Origin: Lepidodermella squamata | Lineage: Eukaryota; Gastrotricha | DNA: 64,000 nucleotides | Reading direction: 5' to 3' | Assembly: GCA_047495785.1 (NCBI GenBank) | Contig: JBLDXI010000028.1 | Span: forward strand, 1,488,001 to 1,552,000 | Part shown: one piece after another, positions 20,951 to 31,421 of the stretch | How the letters are laid out: each line of letters opens with the position of its first letter | Numbering within the stretch: the stretch's first letter is position 1 | Translations under genes and position numbers: made by a program | Notes under the pieces: generated by a model | Seen by the model: only the letters and a program-made list of their open reading frames with translations | The model's database searches: none | Told to the model about the DNA's origin: nothing

Positions 20951-22097
20951 AGACGTAATCTCTATCTATTGCTACTCCTATAGCGTACAAATTGACAGAA
21001 ATAAAATAAGCAACTGCAACTGATGCCGCAATCATATCAGGCAGTCTTTCAGGGCAATTTCCTCGAGTTTTGGTCGGCTGTTTGTATTTCTTAGCTCGTC
21101 GTGCTATGCCCAGGGTGACCAGAGAATAAACAGTGCAGAGCCACGCGAAAAGAACAAATAGGTCTGTGTAATTGTTGAGAAACACTCGCTGTGGTTTTTG
21201 AGGAACACGTGCGAGAATTTCGCCTTCGAAGAATGTCAAAGCAAGTAGAATTGTGATGCAGAATACTGGGCGATCTGGAACTTCAGGTGGTATGGCGAAG
21301 CCTGCTAGTTCTAGACTTGACAAAAGAAGAACAGGCATCATCAGGTTGTAGATGTAGAAGGTGGGCTTTCGTTTAAAGAACAACTCGAAAACTACAGAAC
21401 TGCGATTGCCAGACACATCTAAAGATCCAACCCAAACAGTCCAGTTTTTATATTCCCAGCTGATACCACCTTCATCGAGAAAGTACGGCTCGGCATGGCT
21501 TTCAGTGTTCAGGATGAAAGTTGCAGCTGCATCGAGCTCTTGTAACAAGAACTGAATTTCACAAGATTGAGAATCGAATGGGAAATGTGTGTAGTCCATT
21601 GGGCATAGCGAGTTGAACACTCCAAACCGTTGCCACAACACTTCAAAGGAACTAATGTTATCGGAAAATGGTGGCACATCGACAAAGAGCCTGCTAGTGA
21701 ATCCATCATCCATTTTGAATTCTTTGACTGCATTTTTATGATGGATATGGGGTTTCCAGATCGTTGATTCCGCGACGTAGAATGTCGTGTCATTTTCGAG
21801 GCGATAATTGGTGCACGGAACATGCCAGGATAAAGCTAAAGAGCTTGAAATAATCAGAGTCTCAGCTTCGTCGTCAATCCCATGAAATCGTTGAGGAGAG
21901 AAGGTGAGCCAAATTTCTAGGGGCGAGCAGCTTTCGCGTTCGTCTATTCTCCCTTCGGCGCATGTCGGAGAATAAACCAGAGGTCTCGCATTAGAGCAAT
22001 TGAGCAAAATCTCAATGTCGTAATCGATCAATCGATCAGCGGCAAATGTCACGTGGACAATCAGGGCAGCCACGCATGCAATATTAGTGATTTTCAT
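20949..22097 (-). CDS. pLGIC subunit, intronless family
   Basis: 382 residues in one exon, with signal peptide 1-19. Extra cysteines are at 34, 46, 57 and 95. Loop A is IWKPHIHHKNAV, the Cys-loop CPMDYTHFPFDSQSC is intact, and FLLQELDAAATF stands in the loop B region. Loop C is the short VSGNRSSVVFELFF type with no vicinal cysteines. M1 follows KRKPTFYIY. M2 is VPDRPVFCITILLALTFFEG, with Asp at -1', Leu at 9' and an extra Glu near 15'. The M2-M3 loop is VPQKPQRVFLNNYTD. The M3-M4 loop is about 35 residues and Lys-rich. The closest relatives by eye are the genes at 3174 and 22289. A TATATAAG lies about 69 bp upstream. Confidence 0.9.
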   Translation of the reverse strand: MKITNIACVAALIVHVTFAADRLIDYDIEILLNCSNARPLVYSPTCAEGRIDERESCSPLEIWLTFSPQRFHGIDDEAETLIISSSLALSWHVPCTNYRLENDTTFYVAESTIWKPHIHHKNAVKEFKMDDGFTSRLFVDVPPFSDNISSFEVLWQRFGVFNSLCPMDYTHFPFDSQSCEIQFLLQELDAAATFILNTESHAEPYFLDEGGISWEYKNWTVWVGSLDVSGNRSSVVFELFFKRKPTFYIYNLMMPVLLLSSLELAGFAIPPEVPDRPVFCITILLALTFFEGEILARVPQKPQRVFLNNYTDLFVLFAWLCTVYSLVTLGIARRAKKYKQPTKTRGNCPERLPDMIAASVAVAYFISVNLYAIGVAIDRDYV

Positions 22098-22165
22098 TAT
22101 GAATCGCGAAAAACTGCTAAAATCACAATGAACTCAAAACTCAATTCACGCTCATCAAAAAGCTT

Positions 22166-22173
22166 CTTATATA
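22166..22173 (-). promoter_or_regulatory. TATA box for the 20949-22097 pLGIC
   Basis: TATATAAG on the minus strand, about 69 bp upstream of the ATG at 22097. Confidence 0.4.
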
Positions 22174-22288
22174 TGTTTGCTTTTCATTCTACCAGTAAAA
22201 AACTCAGACACTGCTTCTTCAGTCAACAAATCTTCAGTTTTATTTTATTGTCTTTTCAGTAGTCACAGGAACAGCTGGAAAGAACTCC

Positions 22289-23518
22289 TTAGACCCATCC
22301 CTTGTCTACTGCCACGAGATAAACACTCAAAGTGATAGTGATAAGCCCAATAGAGGCGAGACTAGCTGCAATCAAGTCTAACAATCTGCCATATGATATT
22401 TTCAGTAAATGAAGAGGGCTCGATCCAACCTTCCAACTAACCATTTTCCGCAAACTATCCTTATAACTTCGAGCCAGAGCGAGGCTAACTAAAGAATAAG
22501 TTGTGATTGCTAGCGCAAGAAGAGTGCAATTATCCGTATAGGCACTCAGCAGAATTTTCTGCGATTTCTGAGGAACCCTAGTGAGAATTTCACCCTGGAA
22601 AAAAGTGAGAGCAAGCAATATTGTGACCTGAAATACAGGTCTATCAGGTAGATTGGGCGGCATTATCAGCCCAGCAACATCCAAGCTCATTAGGACCAAT
22701 ACTGGCACAAGTAGATTGTTGATGAAGTACCATGGATTTCGTTTGAAATTCAATTGAAAGATAACCAAGCTTCGTGACCCAGCAATCTCGACGATTCCAG
22801 TTGAGTAACTGAAGGATACATATCTCCAACTCGATCCGACGCTTTGCATGAAAGCTTCATCGACTAAACTGGTATTGGAGACGGTGAACACCGAAGCATT
22901 GCAGTGTTCTTGCATTACGAAGGCAATGATACATGATTGATTGTCGAAAGGAAAAAATGCGTAATCCATAGGACAATGCGATGAAAACACCCCAATACGC
23001 TGCCAAATGAATTTGAAGGTATCGTTTTCTGCAGCATCCTTATTTGGCGTATAACTAACAAGCATGCGGCTGGTGAAACTGTCTCCTAGGCTGAAACTTA
23101 GCACAGCATTTTTGTGATGAATCTTCGGACGCCAGAAAAGACTTTCATCGATGTAGAACATTGTCGTGTCGTTCTTCCTATAGTTCGGACAGGATAAGTA
23201 CCATTCAAGGGTTAGACTTGCTGATACAACCAGAGTTTCCTCAGCATCATTGATACCGTGAAAGCGTTGAACGTTGAAAACCATGTTTATCGGCGTTACT
23301 TTACAATCATCGGGGTTTGATAACCGGCCGTCCGAACAATTTGGAGTATAAATTGCTGGGCGGAAGTGAGGGCAAGCTCGGAGAATCTCCGAGCTTCGAT
23401 CGTTGAAGAGTAGGTCGCTGGGTGCATTGGCTGCAATCAATCGGGTCAGCTCGGCACCGGGGGCAATTATTGAGCGAAAGAAAGCAGTAACAAGAGTAAC
23501 AAACACTATGAGAGTCAT
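22289..23518 (-). CDS. pLGIC subunit, intronless family
   Basis: I start at the ATG at 23518 because it opens a signal peptide (MTLIVFVTLVTAFFRSIIA); the open frame continues to 23695 but that part looks like 5' leader. This gives 409 residues. A longer spacer than usual (about 50 residues) separates the signal peptide from Cys1 (RACPHF). YTPNC, DDCKVT and WYLSC complete the extra cysteines. Loop A is FWRPKIHHKNAV, the Cys-loop CPMDYAFFPFDNQSC is intact, and FVMQEHCNASVF follows. M2 is LPDRPVFQVTILLALTFFQG, with Asp at -1'. The M3-M4 loop is about 35 residues. A tandem AATAAAATAAA lies about 40 bp after the stop. It runs in tandem with the 20949 gene. Confidence 0.88.
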   Translation of the reverse strand: MTLIVFVTLVTAFFRSIIAPGAELTRLIAANAPSDLLFNDRSSEILRACPHFRPAIYTPNCSDGRLSNPDDCKVTPINMVFNVQRFHGINDAEETLVVSASLTLEWYLSCPNYRKNDTTMFYIDESLFWRPKIHHKNAVLSFSLGDSFTSRMLVSYTPNKDAAENDTFKFIWQRIGVFSSHCPMDYAFFPFDNQSCIIAFVMQEHCNASVFTVSNTSLVDEAFMQSVGSSWRYVSFSYSTGIVEIAGSRSLVIFQLNFKRNPWYFINNLLVPVLVLMSLDVAGLIMPPNLPDRPVFQVTILLALTFFQGEILTRVPQKSQKILLSAYTDNCTLLALAITTYSLVSLALARSYKDSLRKMVSWKVGSSPLHLLKISYGRLLDLIAASLASIGLITITLSVYLVAVDKGWV

Positions 23519-24885
23519 ATCTATGCGGTTGGCAGAGAGTGTTTTAGGTAATTTTAATTTTGCATTAGTCTTCGAAAACGAGGCATCTGTTTCCCTTGAG
23601 ACTTGAAGATTCATGAATATTTCATTTGTCACTGACTGGTTCGTATTTTTCATTTTTAACAGATATTTAATGGCTCTAGAGAAGCTTTCAGCCACTTAAA
23701 GGTTCAATCCGCGGTGAATCCGCGAGGGCTATAAATTTATCGGTGGTAAAAGGGGAGAGAATCATCGAAAACACACCATGAGAAGTGATGGGAATAGTTG
23801 CCCATTAAAAGGGATTGTTTGAGAGGGGGTGTATTCTGGAAACTAACCTACATTTCAAGAAGCTGGTGGATGTGATGGGCCCTGGTGGAATCGGAAATAG
23901 CAAATTGGAAAAATGAAGGAGCGTGTCTTTTCCTCTGGAAAAAAATATGGTTCAGTTACGAGTGGAATGGATGTGATTATAATTTATAATTGCTTTTCAC
24001 AAAACAATTTAACAAAATTTAACAAAATTACCTTTAGGGATTTTCAAAAGGCAATCAACCATAAAAAGGTTTCAAAACCCATGGGAAGGATGAAAAATAA
24101 GACTCGTCATCTGCAAAGCGCTAAGGGGATGAGTGAATTTGCGTATTTATTAGCCCGAAATTTCAAAGACTCGAAAAATGTATTGCAAACGATCAATTAA
24201 GCTAAGGTTCACGTGATACGAGTCTTCAGATTGTTTTTCTAAATACAAGGAGCTCTTAAAGTGGCGCACTTAGTTCCAAAGGATGATGCGAAGCAACACT
24301 CACATAATAAAAATTGCCCGCTGAAACATGTATTGTTCGAAGAGTGGGGAATGTGAGTTGGACAATTCGATAATGTACACAATTAGTAATGGTTTCAAAT
24401 TTTGAATTCAATCAGGATTGATTCCTTGTAAAATAATTGTACTAATGATAGATACTAATTATTTTCCCAATATTCTCAGCAGTATTCATTCATTTCGGGG
24501 ATTAATTCTCATTTCAGTATTCCCAAGTTCAGGCACTGCGTTGATGACACCAAGAAGGCCAATTATTACTTTTTTCTTGTCAATCCCGCGATTACATGGA
24601 ACTAACATTTTCGGTGCAAAACGTATTTCCATACCAAGGCTACTTACTACTCAACAATAACTAGCGGTGATTGATTGGCTGGGCCGTTAAATTATGCGCA
24701 GTTTCAAGTGGACGCAATCCTTGCCGCAGTCCATTGTGAGCGAGATTGAATATTTAATAGCTATTAGTCTCCTTACAGGAAAAACAATGCGACCACACGG
24801 TCTTAGAAGTAGCGTACGCAAAAAAGATGACAGCACCGCCTAATTTATTGGACGTGTTTGTTTTTACTCGTAAAATCACCCTAAA
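23519..24885. other. intergenic region between divergent pLGICs
   Basis: About 1.4 kb. GCTATAAATTT near 23730 is a weak TATA-like motif for the minus-strand gene. A 95-codon frame at 23913-24200 is Lys-rich with no recognised domain, and I do not call it. A short direct repeat AACAAAATTTAACAAAATTA lies near 24010. Confidence 0.35.
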
Positions 24886-26043
24886 ATGTTGATCCTATAT
24901 TTCCTCTCAGCTTTGATACAAAATGTGCTCGCCCCACCGGCAGATCTTGGCGAAGATTTGATAACTTACTGCCCTCAGATGAAGCCGCGTCACTACACCC
25001 CAGCCTGCCAGGAGGGTCCGAATCAGGCATCTGAGATTCCATGTTACCCTACAAGAGTAGCCCTTGAATTTTCGCCTCAGCATTTTGACGCAATCGACGA
25101 TACAAGGGAAACCATTTCTTTGACCGCCCAAGTCGCTGTGTCGTGGTATGTCCCGTGCGAATCCTTCCGTCACGCAAGAAATGCTCAGTTCTACGTGGAT
25201 GATGCCATGCCATTATGGCGACCAAGAATTCACCACAGGAACTCAGTTGAGGACATATTGATGGCAAAAAACGTAGTAGGACGAACTTTGGTCTTAGCCT
25301 ATCAGCAAGATACGCATGTTCGCTTCTACTGGTCTCGAGTTGGGCTTCTTCACTCATTCTGCAGGATGGATTACGAAATGTTCCCCTTCGACCGACAAAC
25401 TTGCCCGATAACATTCTTGAATGTCGACAACATCAAAGCTACGTCCATGTTCTACGACAGTAGGAGTAAAGCTGCAGAGGATTTCATGCCGGACGGCGCG
25501 GGTTGGCTGTATGAAGGCTGGTCGATCACATCCTCCGTCGTTTACATGAGCGGAAATCGTAGTGTCATAACTTTTGAAATGAAATTCCGACGAAAACCTG
25601 AGTTTTTCATATATCAGCTAATGGTTCCGTTCTATCTTTTGACAGCCATGACTCTGGTTGGGACACTACTGCCTCCTAACGCGCTGGAACGACCTATTTT
25701 CAAAGGGATAATCCTTGTTGCAGCAACTTATTTCGACCTCGAAATTCACAGCCATGTTCCGGTGAAGCCACAGTCTGTTTTTATGACGAAGTTTGTTAAA
25801 CTGTGCATGAGCCAGGCCTGCTTAAGTACTATATACTCTGTCTTGCTTTGTGGTTTATGCAAATCTCATAATTTCTTTATATCAATACTAGCTATAAGGC
25901 TCTATCCAAGCCGTCCTAATTTAGTATTAGAGATATCAATCGGGCGAATTATTGATTTATTAGCAGTAGTTTTCCATCTCGCTGGTTTCATCTCGATTTA
26001 CATGCTTGCTAATGATACAGCAAAATCGGCTGGTTATGCATGA
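24886..26043 (+). CDS. pLGIC subunit, intronless family, divergent pore
   Basis: 385 residues with signal peptide about 1-17. Extra cysteines lie in TYCPQM, YTPAC, IPCYPT and WYVPC. Loop A is LWRPRIHHRNSV, the Cys-loop CRMDYEMFPFDRQTC is intact, and the following segment TFLNVDNIKA lacks the Q-E motif. The pore differs from most relatives: M2 reads ALERPIFKGIILVAATYF, with Glu at -1', Lys at 4' and Val at 9' in place of Leu. The channel-gate Leu is therefore lost, which could alter gating or desensitisation; that is inference. M2-M3 is VPVKPQSVFMTKF. The M3-M4 loop is about 35 residues. It is divergent from the 22289 gene across about 1.4 kb. Confidence 0.88.
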   Translation: MLILYFLSALIQNVLAPPADLGEDLITYCPQMKPRHYTPACQEGPNQASEIPCYPTRVALEFSPQHFDAIDDTRETISLTAQVAVSWYVPCESFRHARNAQFYVDDAMPLWRPRIHHRNSVEDILMAKNVVGRTLVLAYQQDTHVRFYWSRVGLLHSFCRMDYEMFPFDRQTCPITFLNVDNIKATSMFYDSRSKAAEDFMPDGAGWLYEGWSITSSVVYMSGNRSVITFEMKFRRKPEFFIYQLMVPFYLLTAMTLVGTLLPPNALERPIFKGIILVAATYFDLEIHSHVPVKPQSVFMTKFVKLCMSQACLSTIYSVLLCGLCKSHNFFISILAIRLYPSRPNLVLEISIGRIIDLLAVVFHLAGFISIYMLANDTAKSAGYA

Positions 26044-26681
26044 GTTGTTTTTGTAAGTACCAGGTGGTGATATATTTTGTATGCGTTCGAGCGTTGGTGT
26101 TTTTGATGAGTCAATAAAGCAAGATGAAGATCGGTCAATATTATTTCAAGAGACAGGCATTGCTTCCGATCACGATTCAAGCAAAATCAGGCACCCTTGC
26201 GAGACTTCCGAGAATGCCGGCGACGAATATGACTTCCGAGACTGGCTTGTTTATCACTGTTTTCCACATGCTTGAATGATAGTTTCAATGAAGAAAGCTT
26301 AGAACATGTATGTACATTGGATATCAATTTTTTGATCAAAATTGGGAATCAGCAGTGTTGGCGTATGGCGTACTCTAAGAGTCTGAATACTTTCGTCATG
26401 CTATGAAGAATGTGTTCCCGTCGGCAATACATTATGGTGTTAGTTTTCACGCATCCTCCGCGCGTGTAAGACAATGCCTGTTCAGGGTTGTCTGAGAATT
26501 TTCCGAAGATAAAATCCGATGAGCGTAAATTTCAGAAATTGGGAAGATTCCCTTAACTGGCAAATGTTTGTCCAGGACACGACGAGTTTTTGAATGTCTA
26601 AATTCGGCAATGATCACGATGATTTTTATTTAGATTTACCTATAGAACTGGAAGTTTTTAGCTGGCAGCGCATTGGCAACA
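26044..26681. other. intergenic region before the MITE pair
   Basis: No supported gene. A 64-codon frame at 26081-26275 begins 38 bp after the preceding pLGIC stop. It is acidic and has no recognisable domain; coding status is undecided. Confidence 0.3.
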
Positions 26682-26874
26682 ATATCGTTAGCGTCGTTGA
26701 ATAACTCAGATTTAGGCTTGTTTACATCATTTTCAAGGTGATAGGTGACAAGTAAAAAGTCTTTTGTTTTTGTCTCTCAATTCACCTTAAAAGCCTCTTT
26801 TTACTTGTCACCCGTGACCTTGAAAAGGATGTAAACAAGCCTAAATCTGAGTTATTCAACGACGCTAACGATAT
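26682..26874. mobile_element. MITE-like inverted-repeat element A
   Basis: A 193-bp element made of two 78-bp arms (26682-26759 and 26797-26874) that are reverse complements with only about four or five mismatches, around a 37-bp T-rich loop. The terminal sequence is ATATCGTTAGCGTCGTTGAA. It has no coding capacity. This is the form of a foldback MITE. A flanking duplication is unclear; TA or AT is possible. Element B at 27092 shares the ends. Confidence 0.8.
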
Positions 26875-27091
26875 GTTTAGGCTGCAACTTTTCATAATAG
26901 AAATATCGCTGATTTCCTGCTCACAGACTTACGTAAGGAACGAACAACAGAGTTCAGAAGCCAATGTTTGGGGAAGCTGTAACATAGAAAAACGAAGACA
27001 AGCCTGGAAACGGCGTAACTTTCCTCCAACTTCAAACTTGGCTAATTTCCCGGGATTCAAATGGTTGCGCATTCGTCTCGGGAGATGATAC

Positions 27092-27230
27092 CGTTAGCAT
27101 CGTTGAGTTACGGATTTACGCATGTTTACGCCGTTTTAAAGGTGAAAAACGAGCGTAAATTGGTTTATGCATCTTCGTTCACGTAAACACGCCCCTTTTT
27201 ATCATCAAAATGTTATTCAACGACGCTAAC
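27092..27230. mobile_element. MITE-like inverted-repeat element B
   Basis: About 139 bp bounded by CGTTAGCATCGTTGAGTTAC and its near reverse complement ending GTTATTCAACGACGCTAAC. The ends match element A (26682-26874) but the interior is different and less palindromic. It looks like an older or related family member inserted about 220 bp away. Confidence 0.65.
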
Positions 27231-27686
27231 AATATGTCTAATCAATCTTAATAGTTTATTCCCCGTGCGTATTTGCTTGAGTGGACTGTAAGGGGTGTTC
27301 AGCATCATTGCTGGGCCTACCTTAATCGAGATCTAGACGAATTACGGAGGTGGCCCATTCAGTGCGGGGAGAACTCCTCAATCGCATTCAAGCATTCACG
27401 AACCTTAACTTCTCTCCAAACTCACGTAAATTACGCAATAGTAGTAATATCGCGCCTTAGCTTTAAATGCCAACGAAAACCTCCTTTCACCCAGCCCGAA
27501 ATGAAGTTTATTTGTTCCTGACACGTCCATTTCTTTTACTTCCTTCGTCGCATGCTCCGTTTGATAAGTATTTCCGTCTGTAGGAGGGAATCGAGAACAC
27601 GAAATTCTTTATAATCTCTCTTGTTGCTGACACTTTTGATGCATTTCATTCTACATTCTGTGATTATTGCTGTATAGGCTTTACCG
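27231..27686. other. intergenic region upstream of the + strand GPCR
   Basis: About 450 bp with no supported gene. No clear TATA box was found close to the ATG at 27687. Confidence 0.3.
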
Positions 27687-30018
27687 ATGATGCGCATTTC
27701 ATACAAATACATCGTTTGCGCATACCTTATACCTCTAGCGCTTTGCTTAGAGCTCAACAAGCCTAATGGCTTGGCGATGCTAGTGTTCATTCCATTTACT
27801 GGAAATTCGCCCCGTGATGGAAGCATGTGCAGAGCAGCGATGCAAGTTGCTATAAACTCTGCCAACAATCGCTCGGATGTTTTGCCTGGCATTATGATCA
27901 ATCCTCAGTTTGAAGACGAGGGACATCTTAGTAAAAAGGTCCTTGAAACAGTCCTCGATTTCTACGGAGAGAATGACACTTACAAGTCTCCTTTGCTTGT
28001 GGGCCCATATTTTACAGTAAGATTCCTCCTACTACGTTGAGTTTTGCATTTCTTTGATAATCTATTAGGCTGGATGCAGACGACTCGGATCGATCCTACC
28101 ATACTCAAATTTGGTAGCCATAAATACGAACTGTGCTGGATCGATGGAACATTCTGGCCTGAAGCGCTATGCAAATATGTATCGGCCTCGCCCATCATCA
28201 GAGTTGGCTGCCTTTGTAACACTCCGACTGATAAAGAACATCAATCATTGGGGGAAGGTCGCAATGATCGGACGCATTGACAACTATCGAGACTTTGAAG
28301 ATCTAATCAGTACAAATCGGCTGCTGATCAACAATGGAATTCAAGTCAAGTGGCTGGAAGGAGTTGAAGAGATGATTGAAGATTGGATTTTCACATCTCT
28401 AAAACAGTCAAATTTGCGCGTTATCATTGTTCAGATAACAGTTATAGAAGAACTTATCAGATTTTTCTGCTCAAGTTACAATTTCGGTATAACTGGCCCT
28501 CACTACGCCTTTATCGTTCAGATGAGCGCGATTTTCGAGATCGACGAAGTTGCGAATAGTTCTTGTAGCCGTGATATCATCCAGAAACAAATCGAAATCA
28601 CCTACTGGGTAGGAACTAAAATCTTTGCTGTTGAGAATCATGGTGAAACGGACCTTGGTTATGATCTAACTGACTTTGAGGAAAGATTCAACGACTTAAC
28701 AAAGTCTTCTCGAAAGCCCGGTTATATCGAGCGGCATCTGTGCCATGACGCAATGCTAGAGGCTATCTTGACCCTGGATCGAGCAAACAATGCTCTGATG
28801 CGGCGAAACCTAACGATTCTGGACTACGCAAAGCAGCCGCGCTTGGTCGAGCTGATTACGAACAAAAGTGCTGGAAGTATTGAATTTCATGGCTTGAGAA
28901 ATGGCCACTACAAGTATTCACACCGCCTCGAGCTGGATGACGAACCGTTGGGTGTATTTAAGTGGAAAAACACGATCGGCTACTCGCTTCTCTACGAATT
29001 TCGCCATAACTCGAGTGATACTGACGATTTAATTTTGATTAAATTAGGTGAGCAAGATTCAGCGATCCGCGACACTCCACTAGTCATCCTGCTTCCTTTG
29101 GATACCGTCATCAGTCGACGCATTTCGGAAATATTCGGGGCGATATTCATTCTTCTTAACTTTTCAATGATTTTGCTTCTCGCGAAGACGGAGACGGGAA
29201 TTAAAAAGTTCAGCGAATGCTTGCTCCTGCTTAATTTCATCGTCTTAAATGTTTCTGCGATTCTACTGGTTGAAATTGAATCTGAGAGTGCTCCCGGGTC
29301 TGTAATCTGTATATCAGTGAACATCTCAGCAGTTCTAAGTTTGAGTTATATCAATGGCGTGATTCTGTCGCAATTGATTGTTATTCGAAGGACATTGCGG
29401 CCGAAATATATGTTACGGCCAATAACTCCACAGATCTTATGCCGACAAGCCACGCCCAAGTTTGGATATCGAGGCGTTCCGTTAAATTTCACAGAGGTGA
29501 CTGATCGAGACAAGCGAACGGCTTTGATATTCAGCTTTGGAAGTTTAGCGATCGTCATAATATCGCTGATTTCGCTGCATATTGTCGAGCCTATCACCGC
29601 CGATATCCGATTATTGGAAACGGCCTACAACGCAACAGCTGACTCATTTATAACAAAATATTTCACTACTTGTTCCAGTGACAGTTCTATTTTTTTAATT
29701 TTACTCGCTGCTGGCAACGGGCTGGCCTTACTGTTTTCCTTGTTAATAGCGTTCTCGATTAACAGAAAACATGACTCAGGAAGTATTACTTCAGCAGCGA
29801 AACCGTTTATTTATGCAGCTATCAGCAGCTCGTCTTGGTATTTTGCTTTCGTTTTCGTTGAATTTATGATAGCTGGGACGTCATATGAATTCATAATTCT
29901 ATCACCTATGCTTCTTTGCTACTCTCAAATTTCTTGCTGCTTACTGCTATGGCAACATCAAATTCGGTTTTTCAAGATATTGAAATCAATTATACAAAGG
30001 CTATTTTGTGTGGGATGA
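27687..30018 (+). CDS. class C GPCR, divergent GABA-B-like paralog
   Basis: Exons 27687-28016 and 28069-30018 (52-bp intron, phase 0) give 759 residues. Signal peptide is about residues 1-20. The ectodomain keeps VGPYFT and, across the splice, AGCRRLGSILPY, which supports the splice. HLCHDAM and LEAILTLDRANNAL match the three minus-strand paralogs (HICHDAAMG, LALNRSE). Before TM1 the conserved QPPKDLS of the paralogs is replaced by LLPLDTVIS. The seven membrane segments lie at about 465-740. The cysteine before TM3 is present (VICISVN) and ECL2 has FTTCSSDSS. Intracellular loop 2 reads RRTLRPKY. The C-tail is about 20 residues with no coiled coil. The intron sits a few residues away from that of the other three genes and in another phase. 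Confidence 0.82.
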
Positions 30019-30270
30019 TGCTAGGAAATGCCATTCGCCGCTGATTGGTGAAACGTTCAGATTAATAAACATGTATTACATGAAGCCTTTCGAAGCGCTC
30101 TGCGGCAGAAAAAATGCGGCAGAAAAAAGAAGAATTCACTCGGAAATGCCTTGAAAGACGGTTGAAATCTGCGTCTAACGCCTCCATGTGTCTGTTTTTT
30201 TTTATGACAAGCCCACCTTCTAAAAAATCGCATAATCCCCCATGGGGAAAACTTTTTCCATCTGACCTAT

Positions 30271-30574
30271 GTCTTTTTTTATCCGACCAATGTCTTATTT
30301 CATCCGACAACCCAAAATGTGACTAAAACTTGCCGACTTGCTTTTTCATATTTTCAAAAAATGTCAGTAAAGAAGTGACTACTCGGATCACCATAAATCT
30401 TTCACTATAAAATTCTGCCAGTTCAGGGGCCAAATTAGGGCGCATAAAAGGTGTAAGCTCCTACGGAAAAATCGAACTCGGGAAATTCGAGAAAATCGAT
30501 ATTTTCATGTCGGATGATTTTAGTCACATTTTTGGCTGTCGGATGAAATAAGACATTGGTCGGAATAAAAAAGT
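30271..30574. repeat. long inverted repeat, hairpin-forming element
   Basis: The left arm is about 30271-30330 and the right arm about 30516-30574. Each arm is about 58 bp and almost perfectly complementary, with the core ATCCGACCAATGTCTTATTT on the left. The roughly 185-bp loop has no coding signal. The arms differ from the MITE pair at 26.7-27.2 kb. It could be another nonautonomous transposon family, or a hairpin RNA source; expression is not known. Confidence 0.7.
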
Positions 30575-31112
30575 CACACCCAATTCCTTGATTGCCACCG
30601 CGGACGTTGAGCTGAAAATATTTTACATTTTACAAGCTTTAGCCGCCGAAAAACTTGTGTCCAATTGCATAGGTAATATATAGGTCACCAATCAACAAGT
30701 AACAAGAAAAATTCTAAACGATGTCGTGAGTCTTGAAACACAAGTAATCATATTCCTGCAGTAATGGCAAAATTTCGGATTTATTACTTAGCGACCATCC
30801 ACCCGAAGGTGCTCTCGGTCCGGATGTCAGAGTCACATAAAACATTATAAAATTGACAGTGCACAGATCGGTAGATAATATAAAATAATATTGTTTTTTA
30901 TTTTAATATATTATTTAATTAAATAATATAGTAATAAAACATAGTCAATTATTATGCCATGTTCGCATTCGTTATTTCTCTATATGATATTCAGGGCCAT
31001 GAGTGGCAGATCGATTCAGTCACGATGCCTGGCCAAGTCTTCATGTTCCACTGACAGATTTTCGGCGTATTAACAAATATCAAATATAATGCTTGCGCTT
31101 AGTTTTACGTAG
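30575..31112. other. AT-rich intergenic region
   Basis: No gene was seen. A strongly AT-rich stretch of TAATATA-like sequence lies at about 30875-30935. Confidence 0.4.
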
Positions 31113-31421
31113 AACAGGAGAGAAGGGTGGATCTTGGACCCTACCATCCGCTTCGAAAAAAGCCCAAATCAAGCCGTGGAAGTCGACAAAGAAAAACGGG
31201 CACACTACGAGCCTTGCGCAGAATACTTCAAGGAAAGATACAATCTAACTTCCCTCGAAGTAATCGGTCTCTTCGTTGGAGCCCGTGGTACCATCACCAA
31301 GTTCTTCCGCGACTTCGCAAAACGTCTCGAACTACCGCAGTCACTCATGTGCGACATCGTCATTTCAACGATAAAAGACTTATGCAAAATCATAAATAAT
31401 CATTTGTACAGAAAGAATTAG
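31113..31421 (+). pseudogene. C-terminal fragment of a retrotransposon reverse-transcriptase ORF
   Basis: The frame from 31113 to the stop at 31421 encodes about 102 residues. It has the tail pattern typical of non-LTR reverse-transcriptase ORFs: GWILDPTIRFE, a polar spacer, YEPCAEYFKERYN, then GLFVGARGTITKFF and a C-terminal helix ending NNHLYRKN. A stop codon closes the frame immediately upstream and no polymerase motif (YxDD) was found 5' of it. It is most likely a 5'-truncated, dead LINE-type insertion. No target-site duplication was identified. Confidence 0.6.

Noticed and set aside
23519-23695. N-terminal extension of the 22289 pLGIC
   Set aside because: No signal peptide at the longer start; a good one begins at 23518.
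23913-24200. 95-codon frame in the 23.5-24.9 kb gap
   Set aside because: No domain, signal peptide or promoter-like sequence.
26081-26275. 64-codon acidic frame just after a pLGIC stop
   Set aside because: It could be a dicistronic partner, but nothing beyond the open frame supports it.
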